Notes: generated by a model not told the origin, from the sequence alone. A stretch of 64,000 bases of DNA from JBEVJK01 sp963791325 (GCA_963791325.1 CAWBRU010000002.1:1-64000); one strand, 5' to 3'. Numbered from the stretch's first letter, positions 46,416 through 57,320 are shown. Program-made: numbers and translations.

Positions 46416-47142
46416 TCAGCCGGGCCTGAGCATCGCTCCGGCGATCGCGAAGACGCGGCGGCGCCGATCATGATAGGCCAGTCAGCGCCGTCGCGGCGGA
46501 ACAGGCCGGCATAGGCACGGTCGAGCACGTTGAGCGAGCCGGTATAGGCGCCGAAGGCCGGCATGATCAGGCGCTGGCCGTCGCTGGCGAAGCAGCGCCG
46601 GCGCACCGAGCGGCCGCGCTGGACGATGCGGGCGCAGGGGTGCAGGTGCCCGGCGATCTCGCCCGCCGCCGCGCCGCGCGACGGCTCGTGGCGGAACACC
46701 AGCGCCGCCAACGGCAGCTCCGCGACCGTCTCGCCGGGCAGGCCGGCCGGCGCGTCGGGATCGTGGTTGCCGGCCATCCAGAACCAGTCGCGGCCTGCCA
46801 TCAGCGCTTCGCAGCTCGTCGCGAAACGGCCGCGGCAGTCGCGCGGCGCCCCGCGCCGTCGTGAAAGCTGTCGCCCAGGCTGATCGACGATCGCCGGATC
46901 GTAGCTCGGCGATCACCGCGCCGAGCCGCAGCCAGCGTCGCGGCCGTGTCGTAGGGCGGGACCAGCGATGCCGCGCCGGGCGAAGGACGAGCCCTTCTCC
47001 AGATGCAGGTCCGAGACCACGAGCAGCCGCGTCGTCGGCGAAGAACAGCGCGCCGCGGCGATCGCAGCAGTCGCGCGCTCGCCGGCGATGCGCGACCTCG
47101 CTCGGTCGTCCCGTGCCCGATCTGCCTCGCCAGCGCCGTCAT
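46416..47142 (-). pseudogene. pdeM: Ligase-associated DNA repair endonuclease (PdeM), frameshifted
   Basis: The ATG at 47142 overlaps the helicase stop (ATGA). Across several frames the calcineurin-like phosphoesterase pattern is readable: LEKGSSFARRG near the first metal site, ISLGDSFHDG with GD, WMAGNHDPD with the GNHD box, and GEIAGHLHPCARI with the H-x-H end. The family works with the Lhr-type helicase, the exonuclease and the ligase encoded next to it. The end at 46416 uses the frame that finishes IAGAMLRPG. At least five indels break it. Confidence 0.72.
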
Positions 47143-49676
47143 GTCGTTCCCATCGCCTCTTCGATCAGCGTCGTCCGCCGCTTCCGCAGCAGCGTCTCGT
47201 TGGCTTCGCCGGCCACCGCTTCCTTGCCGATCTCCAGCATGATCGGCACGGCGAGCGGCGAGATCTGCTCGAGGTCCTTATGCATGATTCGCCCCTGATG
47301 CGCGAGAGCATGTCGCGCAAGTCTCCTGACATCGAGCAGGCCGCTCGCCGCATCGGTGCGCGTCGCCTGCAGCAGGATGTGGTCGGGCTCGTGGCTGCGC
47401 AGCACGTCGTAGATCAGGTCGGCCGAGACGGTGACCTGCCGGCCGCTCTTCTCCTTGCCCGGGATGGCGCTTCTCGATCAGGCCCGGAAATCACCGCGCA
47501 ATTGCGGAAGGTGCGCTTCAGCAGCCAGCTCTCGGCCAGCCAGGCTTCGAGATCGTCGCCCAGCATGTCCTCGTCGAACAGCTGCGGCGAGCGTCGGCTT
47601 GCCCGCGCCGGAACATCGCGCCCATGTCGTCCAGCGCCCAGACGGCGAGCGAATAGTCGGTGGCGACGAAGCCGAGCGGACGGGCGCCGGCGCGCTCCAG
47701 CCGGCGCGTCAGCAGCATGCCGAGCGTCTGGTGCGCCAGCCGGCCCTCGAAGGGGTAGGCGACCATGTAGTGGCGGTTGCCGCGCGGAAAGGTCTCGACC
47801 AGCAGGTCGTCCCGGCCCGGCAGCACCGACTTCTCGCTGCTGCAGGCGCAGCCAGTCGGCGACCTGCTCGGGCAGCTGCTTCCAGCGCGTCCGGATCGGC
47901 CAGCATGCCGCGCACCTGCTCGGCGAGGTAGGTCGAGAGCGGAAACTTGCCGCCGGCATAGATCGGCACCTTGGCATCGATCGCCGGCGGCGTTGGAGAC
48001 GAAGCATTCGTTTTCGCGGATGCCCTCGAAGCGCAGCACCTTGCCGGCGAACAGGAAGGTGTCGCCCGGCGTCAGCGTCTCCAGGAAATACTCCTCGATC
48101 TTGCCGAGCACCGGCCCGCCGCGCGCGACGGTGCCGCGCGCCGGCGCGCGCATAGCGCACGTTGAGCATCGGCATCTCGACGATGGTGCCGACATTCAGC
48201 CGGTATTGCTGGGCGACGCAGCGGATTGGCGACCCGCCAATGCCGTCCTTGGTGCGGCGGATGCGGGCATAGCGCTCGTAGGTGCGCAGCGCATAGCCGC
48301 CGGTCGCGACGAAATCGACGACGCGGTCGAAGGTCGCGCGGTCGAGCCTGGCATAGGGCGCGGCGCTGCGCACCTCCTCGTAGAGCTCGTCGGCGACGAA
48401 CGGCTCGCCGCAGGCGCAGCCGAGCACATGCTGCGCCAGCACGTCGAGCGCGCCGTCGAGCAGCGGCGGCGTGTCCTGCGCGCCGAGATAGTTGGCCTCG
48501 AGCGCGGCGCGGCATTCCAGCACCTCGAAGCGGTTGGCCGGCACCAGGATGGCGCGGCTCGGCTCGTCCATGCGGTGGTTGGAGCGGCCGATGCGCTGCG
48601 CCAGCCGGCTGGCGCCCTTCGGCGCGCCGACATGGATGACCAGGTCGACGTCGCCCCAGTCGATGCCGAGGTCGAGCGTCGAGGTCGCGACGATGGCGCG
48701 CAGGCTGTTGGTCTCCATCGCCTTCTCGACGCGGCGCCGCTGGCCGACGTCGAGCGAGCCGTGATGCAGCGCGATCGGCAGGTTGTCCTCGTTGACCCGC
48801 CAGAGCTCCTGGAACAGCATCTCGGCCTGGCTGCGCGTGTTGACGAACAGCAGCGTCGTCCGGTGCTCGCCTGATCGCCTCGTAGATCTCGGGGATGGCG
48901 TAGCGCGACGGTGTGGCCGGCCCAGGGCACGCGCTCCTCGGAATCCAGGATGGTGATGTCGGGCTTGGCGCCGCCGGCCACGGTGATCAGTTCGGCATGT
49001 GCGCCGGGCGGGTTCTGCGCCGACCAGCCAGCGCCGCAGCTCGTCCGGCTCGGAGACCGTCGCCGACAGGCCGATCGTCTGCAGCGCCGGGCTCGAAACG
49101 GCGCAGCCGCGCCAGCCCGAGCGCCAGCAGATGGCCGCGCTTCGAGGTGACCAGCGAATGCAGCTCGTCGAGCACGACGTAGCGCAGATCCGGCGAAGAA
49201 GCGCCGCGCGTCGCCGGCCGGCGATCAGCAGCGCCAGCTGCTCGGGCGTGGTGAGCAGGATGTCGGGCGGCGCGAGCTTCTGGCGCTGGCGCTTGTGCGC
49301 CGGCGTGTCGCCGGTGCGGGTCTCCATGGTCGAGCGGCAGGCCCATCTCGCCGACCGGCTTGCCGAGATTGCGCTCGATGTCGACGGCGAGCGCCTTGAG
49401 CGGCGAGATGTAGAGCGTGTGGATGCCGCGATGCGGCTCGCCGGGCCGGCGCTTCGGCTGCGCGGCGAGCTCGGTCAGCGACGGCAGGAAGCCGGCCAGC
49501 GTCTTGCCGGCGCCGGTCGGCGCGATCAGCAGCACCGACTTGCCGGCCTGCGCCTTGGCCAGCAGCTCGATCTGATGGGCGCGCGGCGACCAGCCGCGCT
49601 CGCGCGAACCATTGAGGAATGGCTCCGGCAGCAAGGCAGCGGCTTGTCCGGTTGCGAGGCGCGCCTGCTCGGTCAC
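47139..49676 (-). pseudogene. lhr: Ligase-associated DEXH-box helicase (Lhr type), frameshifted
   Basis: From about 49676 the SF2 helicase motifs appear in changing frames: LLIAPTGAGKTLAGFLPSL (motif I), IHTLYISPLKALAVDIERN (Ia), VVLDELHSLV (II) and LFVNTRSQAEMLFQELW. These are followed by TSTLDLGIDWGDVDLVIHVG, RIGRSNHRMDEPSRAI (VI) and the Lhr-specific C-terminus ending HKDLEQISPLAVPIMLEIGK. The order is complete over the normal length of about 830 residues. The start shown is a GTG; the first ATG is at 49724. Lhr helicases unwind DNA-RNA hybrids in repair. Ten or more indels are required to read it through. Confidence 0.8.
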
Positions 49677-49731
49677 GCCCCAGAGGTAGCGCGCAGCGGC
49701 GCGGCGCCAAGCGGAATAGAACAAAACGGGA

Positions 49732-50674
49732 TCAGTTGCCCTGCCGCGGCGCGACCGTCGCTTCGGCGCGCACCAGAATCAGCCCCTCGACCGGCGCGCC
49801 GCGATCCTGCGGATCGATTCCTCGCGGTTCAGCGTCCGGGACGAGCCCGGCTCGCTCGCCAGGGCATCGCGCAGACTACGCTTGCGAATGCGCGTAGCGG
49901 CGCGAGGCACGCAGCACGAAATGCTCGGGCCCATCATGGCGCTCGACCGAGAAGGCGAACAGCCCGCCGGCTGCCAAGGCCCGCCGCGACGCGCGCGACG
50001 ATGCGCTCCGAGCGCGCCGACATACATGAACACGTCGGCGGCCGTGACGAGGTCGGCCGCGCCGGCCGGCAGCGACCAGCGATTGCAGGTCGGCCTTGAC
50101 CAGCCGGTCATAGACGCCCTTGGCTTCGGCCTTCTTCAGCATCGCCGCCGAGATGTCGTAGCCTTCGAGCAATGTCGCGAGCGGCCGCAGCCGCTCGCCC
50201 ATCAGGCCGGTGCCGCAGCCGAGATCGACGCGCATGCGCAAAGCGCGTCGGCCGGTCCTGCGCGATCGCCTCGACCAGCAGCTCCGGCACGCGATAGTCC
50301 GAGCTTCTCGACCAGCGCCTTGTCGAAGGTCTGCGGCATACTGGTCGAACAGCGCCTCGACGAAGGCGCTGGGCGGCGCATCGGAGGCCGGCGCGCGGCC
50401 GATCAGCTCGAGCTTCAGCGCCGGCGCCCGCGCGATCGTCCGGATCGAGCTTCAGCGCCATGCGCCAGGCCTCGCGCCGCCTGGTCGAGCGCGCCGGCCG
50501 CCTCGTGCATCTCGCCCAGCCGGAACCAGCCGAGCGCCCAGCGCGGCGCCAGCTCGAGCGCGCCGAGCATCAGTTCGGCCGCCGCGGCATGGTCGCCGAC
50601 GCAAACAGCATCTCGGCATAGTCGGCGCGGCGGTCGGCGAGCAGGTCGCCGGAGGAGGTCTGCAGCGGTTTCAA
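49732..50674 (-). pseudogene. TPR-containing SAM-dependent methyltransferase, frameshifted
   Basis: The conserved protein, read across frames, starts LKPLQTSSGDLLADRRADYA. It continues with TPR-like residues (GWFRLGEMHEAAG, LKLDPDDRAGA), VEALFDQYA and KLDYRVPELL. The methyltransferase then shows the SAM motif RVDLGCGTGLMGERLRPLA, ISAAMLKKAEAKGVYD, DVFMYVGALGA and FAFSVERHD, ending VAPRQGN. The family methylates an unknown protein or small molecule. It sits between the helicase and the divergent exonuclease; function in repair is only suggested by position. The start codon (TTG 50674) is uncertain. Several indels are present. Confidence 0.65.
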
Positions 50675-50783
50675 GGCGATGTGTCCTATCGGCGGATCGA
50701 TCCGCGCAGCCGCCTGTATGCGGGAGTCAGCAGCATCATTCAACAGCCTTCCCCCGCGCCGGCAAACCACCTATCTTGCGGGC

Positions 50784-51801
50784 ATGCGCGCACGCGACCT
50801 GCTTCACACCCGGCCCGGAGGGGCTCTACTGCCCGCCCGGCGATTTCTTCATCGACCCGGTGCGGGCGGTCGACCGCGCGCTGATCACGCACGGCCATTC
50901 CGACCATGCGCGCCCCGGCCACGCGCAAGGTGCTGGCGACGCGGCAGACGCTCGACATCATGGCGCTGCGCTACGGCGAAGGCTTTCGCCGGCGCCACGC
51001 AGGCGGCGGCGCTATGGCGAGACGATCGACCTCAACGGCGTCGCGTGACGTTCCATCCGGCCGGCCATGTGCTGGGCTCGGCGCAGATCGCGGTCGAGCA
51101 TGGCGGCACCGCGCATCGTCGCCTCCGGCGACTACAAGCGCCAGCCCGATCCGACCTGCGCGCCGTTCGAGCCGGTCAAATGCGACGTCTTCATCACCGA
51201 GGCGACGTTCGGCCTGCCGGTGTTCCGCCATCCCGCCGACCGGCGGCGAGATCGCCCGGCTGCTGCAATCGGCCGCGCAGTTTCCCGAGCGCGCGCATCT
51301 GGTCGGCGCCTATGCGCTGGGCAAGGCGCAGCGCGTCATGCGGCTGCTGCGCGACGCCGGCTACGACAAGCCGATCTACATCCACGGCGCGCTGGCCAAG
51401 CTCAGCGAATATTACCAGAGCGAAGGCATCGATCTCGGCCAGCTGGAGCCGGCGACCGTCGAGACCGCGCGCAAGGCGGACTTCGCCGGCGCCATCGTGG
51501 TCGGCCCGCCATCGGCCTTCGCCGACCGCTGGGCGCGGCGCTTTCCCGATCCGGTGTCGTGCTTCGCGTCCGGCTGGATGCGCATCCGCCAGCGCGCCAA
51601 GCAGGGCGGCGTCGAGCTGCCGCTGATCATCTCCGACCATTCCGACTGGGACGAGCTGACCGACACGATCCGCGAGACCGGCGCCGTCGCGAGGTCTGGG
51701 TCACGCACGGCCGCGAGGAGGCGCTGGTGCGCTGGTGCGAGCTCAACGGCATCGCCGCGCGGCCGCTGCATCTGGTCGGCTACGAGGACGAGGGCGACTG
51801 A
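50784..51801 (+). pseudogene. Ligase-associated MBL-fold DNA exonuclease, frameshifted
   Basis: Across frames the metallo-beta-lactamase fold is readable: YCPPGDFFIDPVRAVDRALI, THGHSDHARPGH with the HxHxDH motif, FHPAGHVLGSAQIAVEHGG, ASGDYKRQPDPTCAPFEPV with the third ligand, ITEATFGLPVF, LGKAQRVMRLLRDAGYD and ISDHSDWDELTDTI. The last segment is THGREEALVRWCELNG, ending DEGD. It is homologous to the exonuclease that works with the Lhr helicase and ATP-dependent ligase. Six or more single-base indels are needed (near 50815, 50931, 50985, 51046, 51114 and 51240). The long middle part to about 51690 is clean. Confidence 0.8.
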
Positions 51802-51815
51802 GCGATGGTGATCGA

Positions 51816-53478
51816 TTGAACCGCTTCGCCGAACTCCTCGACCGCCTGGTGCTGACGCCGTCGCGCAACGGCAAGCTGAGGCTGCTGGTCGACTATTTCC
51901 GCGCGGTCGAGGATCCCGACCGCGGGCTGGCGCTGGCGGCGATCACCGGCGACCTGTCGATCGCCGCGGTCAAGCCGGCGATGCTGCGCGCGCTGGTCGC
52001 CGAGCGCATGGATCCGGTGCTGTTCGGCTATTCCTACGACTATGTCGGCGACCTCGCCGAGACGGTGTCGCTGGTCTGGCCGGAGCCGGCAGAGCCGCTG
52101 CGCCGCAACCATCGCGCTGACGCTCGGCGACGTCGTCGACAAGCTGCAGCGCGGCCAGCCGCTCCGACGGGCCGAAGGTGCTGGCCGGCCTGCTCGACAG
52201 CGCCGGCATCCCGGCCCGCTTCGCCATCATCAAGCTGGTCACCGGCGGCCTGCGCATCGGCGTCTCGGCGCGGCTCGCCAAGCAGGCGCTGGCCGACTTC
52301 GGCGGCGTCGACGTCACCGAGATCGAGGAGCTCTGGCACGGGCTGACGCCGCCCTATGCCGAGCTGTTCGCATGGCTGGAAGGCAAGGGCCCGAAAGCCC
52401 GAGAAGACGGCGCCGCGGCGCTGTTCCGGCCGGTGATGCTGTCCAACGCGGTCGAGCGACGGCGATCTCGACAAGCTCGACCCTGCCGACTATGCGGCCG
52501 AATGGAAATGGGACGGCATCCGCGTCCAGGTGGTGGCGCGAGCGCGGCATGCGGCGGCTCTATTCGCGCACCGGCGACGACATCTCGCGGCGCCTTTCCC
52601 GACCTGGTCGAGGCCATGAATTTCGACGCCGTGCTCGACGGCGAACTGCTGGTCGGCCGGCCGCCGCGAATGGACCGGCACGTTCTCCGACCTGCAGCAG
52701 CGGCTCAACCGCAAGAGCGTCTCGCCGAAGATGCGCGAGCAGTATCCCGGTGTTCGTGCGCTGCTACGACCTGCTGCAGCGAGGCGACGCCGAGGACCTG
52801 CGCGCCGCTGCCGCTCACGCGAGCGGCGCGCAGCGGCTCGCAGCATTTCGTCGGCCACGCTCGACCCGGCGCCGCTTCGACCTGTCGCCGAGGTCGCCGT
52901 TCACCGACTGGGACGAGCTCGACAGCCTGCGCACGCGCGCCGCCGCATCCGGTCATCGAAGGCGTGATGATCAAGCAGCGCGATTCGCCCTATCTCGCCG
53001 GCCGGCCGAAAGGTCCGTGGTTCAAGTGGAAGCGCGATCCGCACACGGTCGATGCGGTGCTGATGTATGCGCAGCGCGGCCACGGCAAGCGCTCCAGCTA
53101 CTATTCCGACTACACCTTCGGCGTCTGGTCGGGGCCGCTCGAGCGAGAGCGAGCTGGTGCCGGTCGGCAAGGCCTATTTCGGCTTCACCGACGAGGAGCT
53201 GCGGCAGCTCGACAAATATGTCCGCGACAACACGATCGAGCGCTTCGGCCCGGTGCGCTCGGTGCGCGCCGAGCCCGGCCACGGGCTGGTGCTGGAGATC
53301 GCCTTCGAAGGGCTCAACCGCTCGCCGCGCCACCGATCCGGCGTCGCCATGCGCTTTCCCCGCATTTCGCGGCTCCGCTGGGACAAGCCGGCCTCCGAGG
53401 CCGACCGCATCGACTATCTGCAGACGCATGCTGGAGATCGGCTCGCGCTCGGCGCCTACTCGCCGGACCGAACCTTGA
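51816..53478 (+). pseudogene. Ligase-associated ATP-dependent DNA ligase, frameshifted
   Basis: The N-terminal domain reads NRFAELLDRLVLTPSRNGKL and LIGCTG-like repair-ligase helices. The catalytic domain has AEWKWDGIRVQVV with the lysine that forms the AMP adduct, then GELLVGRP, EGVMIKQRDSPYLAGRPKG and WFKWKRDPHTVDAVL. An OB-fold follows with YFGFTDEELRQLDKYVRDN and LNRSPRHRSGVAMRFPRI. The start is unclear: TTG 51816 may be ATG with one inserted T. At least eight indels are found, near 52110, 52165, 52457, 52538, 52590, 52668, 52750 and 53130. Most fit one extra base. It would seal nicks in the repair pathway with the exonuclease and helicase. Confidence 0.83.
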
Positions 53479-55105
53479 TCTCGTAGATGTCGACCGCCTT
53501 GCCGTGCATTGTCGATGTCGGAGTTGATGGCGATGGTGCCTGCGGCGCCCGGCGCTTTGGCCGGCAGCTCGATGCTCGAACAGGAATTCGCCCTTCTCGT
53601 AGCCGACCGCGTAGCGCTTGCGGCCGCAATCGCCGAGCTCGCCGAAATTGCAGTCGACCGACATCTGCGTCTCCTTGCCCTCCTCGGCGCGCGCGACGAT
53701 GTCGAACATCGCATGCTTGCCGGCGATCTGCTCGAGCACGCCCTTGGCCGACGTCGAACAGCACGGCTTGGCCTTCCTTGCCGGCGCGCACCCTGAGCAC
53801 CTGGCCATCTTCGCCCTCCACCACCTCCGCGCTGGTGCCGCTCGGCGCGCTGACGGCCTCGACATTGGCCGGGGTGAACACCGGCACCCAGTTCTTGAGC
53901 GCCGCAGCGTCGCCCTGCTTGACGGGCGCCTGCACCGGCTCCTGGTCCTCGGGGATGAAGTCTTCGCTGTCGAGCTGGGCCGGCGGGTTGGGCACCTTGG
54001 TGTCGCGCTGGGCGGCCGATTTGAGCAGGCCGGTTTCATTGGCCCACCACAGGCCGATGGCGCCGGCTGTCACCAGCGTGACTGCCAGGAACATGGCCGC
54101 ATAGGGGCGGCGGCGCTCGCGCATCACCTCTGCGTCGGGGTCGACGGCGACCGGCGGCGGGCCGCGCTCGGCGGCGGGCGGCGCCGGCGCGACGCTATCG
54201 TCGCCCACCAGCACCTCGGGCGAGGCAGCTGCCGCCGGCCCGTCGGCCGCGCGGACCACCTCCGGCATGATGTCGAGGACCGGGTCGCGCCCGGCTCGGC
54301 TGCCCACCGGCTCGGCCGCCGGCGGCGCCGGTGCCGGCACCGGGTCGACGGCACCGGGCGGGAAGATCTCGGGTTCGGAGGTGAGCTGGGGTTCAGGCCC
54401 GGCAGCCGTCGGCGCAGCGCCGGAGACGTCGATCTCGGGCGCCGCGGCGGCCGGGCCCGCGGTGTCGTCCTCGAGAACCACCGGCGGAGCTGCTTCACCG
54501 GTGCCTTCGGCAGCAGCGGCCGTAACGGACGGCGCGGCGGCCGCGGGACCGCTCGGCGCGGCGGACGGAAACAGGTCGGGCGGCTCGGTGCGCCGGCTCT
54601 CGGCACCGCCCTCCGGCGGCGGCACCGGCCCGCTGCTCGGCGGCACCGGATCGGGCTCCGCCGTGACGGCCGGCTCGGAGCGGGTGACGACGATCGGCGG
54701 CGGTGCCGGCGGCGGCGGCGGGGTGACCCCGGCCGTGACCGAGACCACCGGCTCGGGCGCCGGCGGCGCCGCCGGCGCCCGGCCCGGTGCGTGCGGCATC
54801 AGCGCCTCGCCCGGCGGCACCGTGCGCGGCGAGGCCAAGGGCGACGCCGGGATGAACTCGGACTCGATCTGCGTCACCTTGGCCTGCAGCGCCTTGCGCC
54901 GGTTGATGGCGGTCTCCACCGTGACATTGGGATTGGCTTGCAGGGCCCGGTCGAGTGCGGCGAAAGCCGAGCGGTAGACGCGCTCGCGGAACGCCTTGTC
55001 CTCGGCGTTTCCCTTTTCAAAGGCGCCCCTGATCGCCTTCTCGATGACGTCCACCGGTTTTCCCTTTGCCAACTCGCTGATCGTTAGCCGTCCGCGCGGA
55101 TTCAA
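53456..55105 (-). CDS. Pro/Ala-rich single-pass membrane protein of unknown function
   Basis: The 549-residue reading starts at ATG 55105 with MNPRGRLTISELAKGKPVDV and a helical N-terminal domain of about 85 residues. A very Pro/Ala/Val-rich stretch runs to about 320, then a membrane helix (YAAMFLAVTLVTAGAIGLWW) near 343. The C-terminal periplasmic domain starts VFTPANVEAVSAPSGTSAEV and, after three one-base shifts that restore the frame, contains IAGKHAMFDIVARAEEGKET, VDCNFGELGDCGRKRYAVGY and GTIAINSDIDN. It ends IYEIKVRSG. Two cysteines and the beta-rich pattern suggest a secreted ligand-binding domain. No function is known. It is convergent with the ligase. Confidence 0.6.
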   Translation of the reverse strand: MNPRGRLTISELAKGKPVDVIEKAIRGAFEKGNAEDKAFRERVYRSAFAALDRALQANPNVTVETAINRRKALQAKVTQIESEFIPASPLASPRTVPPGEALMPHAPGRAPAAPPAPEPVVSVTAGVTPPPPPAPPPIVVTRSEPAVTAEPDPVPPSSGPVPPPEGGAESRRTEPPDLFPSAAPSGPAAAAPSVTAAAAEGTGEAAPPVVLEDDTAGPAAAAPEIDVSGAAPTAAGPEPQLTSEPEIFPPGAVDPVPAPAPPAAEPVGSRAGRDPVLDIMPEVVRAADGPAAAASPEVLVGDDSVAPAPPAAERGPPPVAVDPDAEVMRERRRPYAAMFLAVTLVTAGAIGLWWANETGLLKSAAQRDTKVPNPPAQLDSEDFIPEDQEPVQAPVKQGDAAALKNWVPVFTPANVEAVSAPSGTSAEVVEGEDGQVLRVRAGKEGQAVLFDVGQGRARADRRQACDVRHRRARRGGQGDADVGRLQFRRARRLRPQALRGRLREGRIPVRASSCRPKRRAPQAPSPSTPTSTMHGKAVDIYEIKVRSGE

Positions 55106-55137
55106 TCAACCGGTCAACGATGAGCAGCTTATGTTCC

Positions 55138-56215
55138 TCATCGTCCGCCTGGGGCGAGCACCACCGCGGCGGCCTGCCGGCGCTGCTGTCGAAGACGGCG
55201 TCGATCAGCTGCTGGATCTCGGCAGCGCGGCGGAACGACGGTTCGCCGTTCATGCCGCTGAGCAGCGCATCGACGAAACGGCGCGCATTGCGCCTGACCG
55301 GCGGCGGGGTGCGCGATCTTCTTCCAGCGGTTGCTGTCGATGTCCTTGCCGAGGCAGCACCGAGAGCGTCGATTTGCCCGCCTCGGTTTCGACCTGCAGC
55401 GCGCCCTGTGCCCGACAAGCGTCAGCACGAGGTCATTGGCGTGGCCGGTGGCAAAGCGGGTCGCCGTCACCGTGACCAGCGCGCCGCCGGCGAGCCGGCC
55501 GATCATGGCGACGCTGTCATTGGCGTCGAAGCACATAGTCGCCGATCGCATCGCCCTCGGCCTTGGGAAAGGTGGCGAGATCGCCCTAGACGCGCGCGAT
55601 CTCGTCGGCCGCGCCATAGGTGGCGAAGTCGAGGATGTGGACGCCGACATCGCCGAGCACGCCGGTCGAGCCGTGCCTGCGTCGACAGCCGCCACAGCCA
55701 TTTCTCGTCGGTGCGCCAGTCGCCCCAAAGCCTTGCCGACGAGCCAGCTCTGCCGGTAGCTCGCCTCGACGTGGCGCAGCGTGCCGATCTCGCCGGCCTC
55801 GACCATGGCGCGCGCCTGCTGCGAGCGCCGGCGCGTTGCGGTAGGTGAGGTTGACCATGTTGATCGAGGCCGGCGGTCTCCGCCGCCTCGGTCATGGCGA
55901 TCGCGTCGGTATGGTTGGGCGCCAGCGGCTTTTCGCAAAGCACGTGCTTGCCGGCCGCGATCAGCGCCAGTGTGGTCGCCATATGGACGCCGTCGGGCGT
56001 GCAGTTGATGGCGGCGTCGAAGTCGCCCCAGGCGATCGCCTGCGTCGAGCTCGTCGAAAGGCGCCGGCAATGCCGTTGCTCGGCGGCGAAGGCTCGGCGC
56101 GGCCGGGCACGCGGTCGACGCAGGCGACGATGTCGGCATTCGGGGATGGCGGCGAATTCGGCTGAACGTGGTGCCGGCGATGTTGCCGGTGCCGAGCAGC
56201 AGCAGCCTCGCGCAT
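55138..56215 (-). pseudogene. thuB: Gfo/Idh/MocA oxidoreductase, ThuB-like, frameshifted
   Basis: Segments in changing frames give a Gfo/Idh/MocA dehydrogenase: LLLLGTGNIAGTTF as the NAD-binding loop, AINCTPDGVHMATTLALIAA, GKHVLCEKPLAPNHTDAIAM with the conserved EKP, MVNLTYRNAPAL, TLRHVEASYRQSWLVGKALG and GSTGVLGDVGVHILDFATYG. It ends LIDAVFDSS near 55180. In rhizobia thuB encodes an oxidoreductase that acts with ThuA on trehalose, likely at the 3-keto position. It starts at ATG 56215 and overlaps the thuA stop. Around ten indels must be corrected. Confidence 0.72.
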
Positions 56216-57010
56216 CAGGCGCAGCCCCGGCTTCGCCGTCGGACGTGCAGCTTCGGACCTTTCTCGACCAGCGGCTCCTTGGCCTTGTCGATCGGCACGT
56301 TGGGCGCTTCGGCGATGGTCGTCCAGGGCTTCGCCGGATTGTGCGCCCAGTGGACGGCATTGCGCAGGATCTGTGCGGACATCGGCGATGGTGGTAGATC
56401 GGATAGGTCTCGTGGCCGGGGCTGAAATAGAAGATGCGGCCGGCGCCGCGCTGGTAGGTCAGGCCCGGAGCGGAACACCTCGCCGCCCTCGAACCAGGAG
56501 ATGAACACGGTCTCCAGCGGCTCGGGCACGGTGAACGGCTCGCCGTACATCTCGGTGTTGGCGCAGCTCGACGCACTCGCCGAGCCCCTCGGCGATGCGG
56601 ATGGCTGCGGATTGACCACCCAGATGCGCTCGCGCTCGCCCGCCTCGCGCCATTTCAGGCGAGCACGGCGTGCCCATCAGCCGCTGGAAGATCTTCGAGA
56701 AATGCGCCGGAATGGAGGACGATCAGCCCCATGCCTTCCCAGACCCGGTGCTGGACGCGCTCGACGATGGCGTCGTCGACCTTGCCATGGGCGGCATGGC
56801 CCCACCACACCAGCACGTCGGTCTCGGCGAGCCGCTCCTCGGTCAGCCCGTGCTCGGGTTCCTGCAGCGTGGCGGTTGCGGCGGCGATGCCCTGTCCTCG
56901 TTGAGGGCGGCGGCGATGGTGCTGTGCATGCCGTCCGGATAGATGCCGCGCACCACGGCGTTGGTCTGCTCGTGCACATTCTCTCCCCACACGACCACCC
57001 GTATCGGCAT
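56215..57010 (-). pseudogene. thuA: ThuA trehalose-utilisation protein, frameshifted
   Basis: ATG 57010 opens with MPIRVVVWGENVHEQTNAVV, the start of ThuA-family proteins, followed by IYPDGMHSTIAAALNE, LVWWGHAAHGKVDDAIVERV, GLIVLHSGAF and, in other frames, ERIWVVNPQPS, MYGEPFTVPEPLETVFISWF, GAGRIFYFSPGHETYPIYHH and RNAVHWAHNP. ThuA and ThuB of Sinorhizobium meliloti are needed for growth on trehalose. The stop overlaps the thuB start as ATGA. A few indels are required. Its upstream region 57011-57244 holds the promoter and the tRNA gene. Confidence 0.75.
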
Positions 57011-57244
57011 GCCTTCCTCCCCAAAGCGCTTTGAAGGTGGCGAGCCTAACCGCCCCGCCGCGAATTGAAAAGCCGCGGTTCTGCAGGCCGTCCCGGCGGT
57101 GGGCGATCCGGCGCCGCCGGCCGGCGGCGGGCATCGGGACCGGCGATGACCTCCCGGGGGCGGGGGCGAAGTTCGCTTGAAATTGCGGCCCAATGCAGTT
57201 ATCACGCCGGCAGTCGGGCGCTGGCATAGCCTTGGCGCTGCGGA

Positions 57245-57320
57245 GCCGCTTTAGCTCAGTTGGTAGAGCACATCATTCGTAATGATGGGGTCGTCAGTTC
57301 GAGTCTGACAAGCGGCACCA
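57245..57320 (+). tRNA. tRNA-Thr (anticodon CGU)
   Basis: The acceptor stem GCCGCTT pairs with AAGCGGC. The D-arm has GCTC and GAGC. The anticodon stem CATCA/TGATG carries loop TTCGTAA with anticodon CGT. The T-arm is GTCAG-TTCGAGT-CTGAC, and the gene ends in encoded CCA. It reads ACG codons for threonine. The full cloverleaf can be drawn by eye. Confidence 0.95.

Noticed and set aside
57245..57320. tRNA-Thr as an attachment site of an integrated element
   Set aside because: No copy of the tRNA 3' end was seen elsewhere in the window and no integrase is near.
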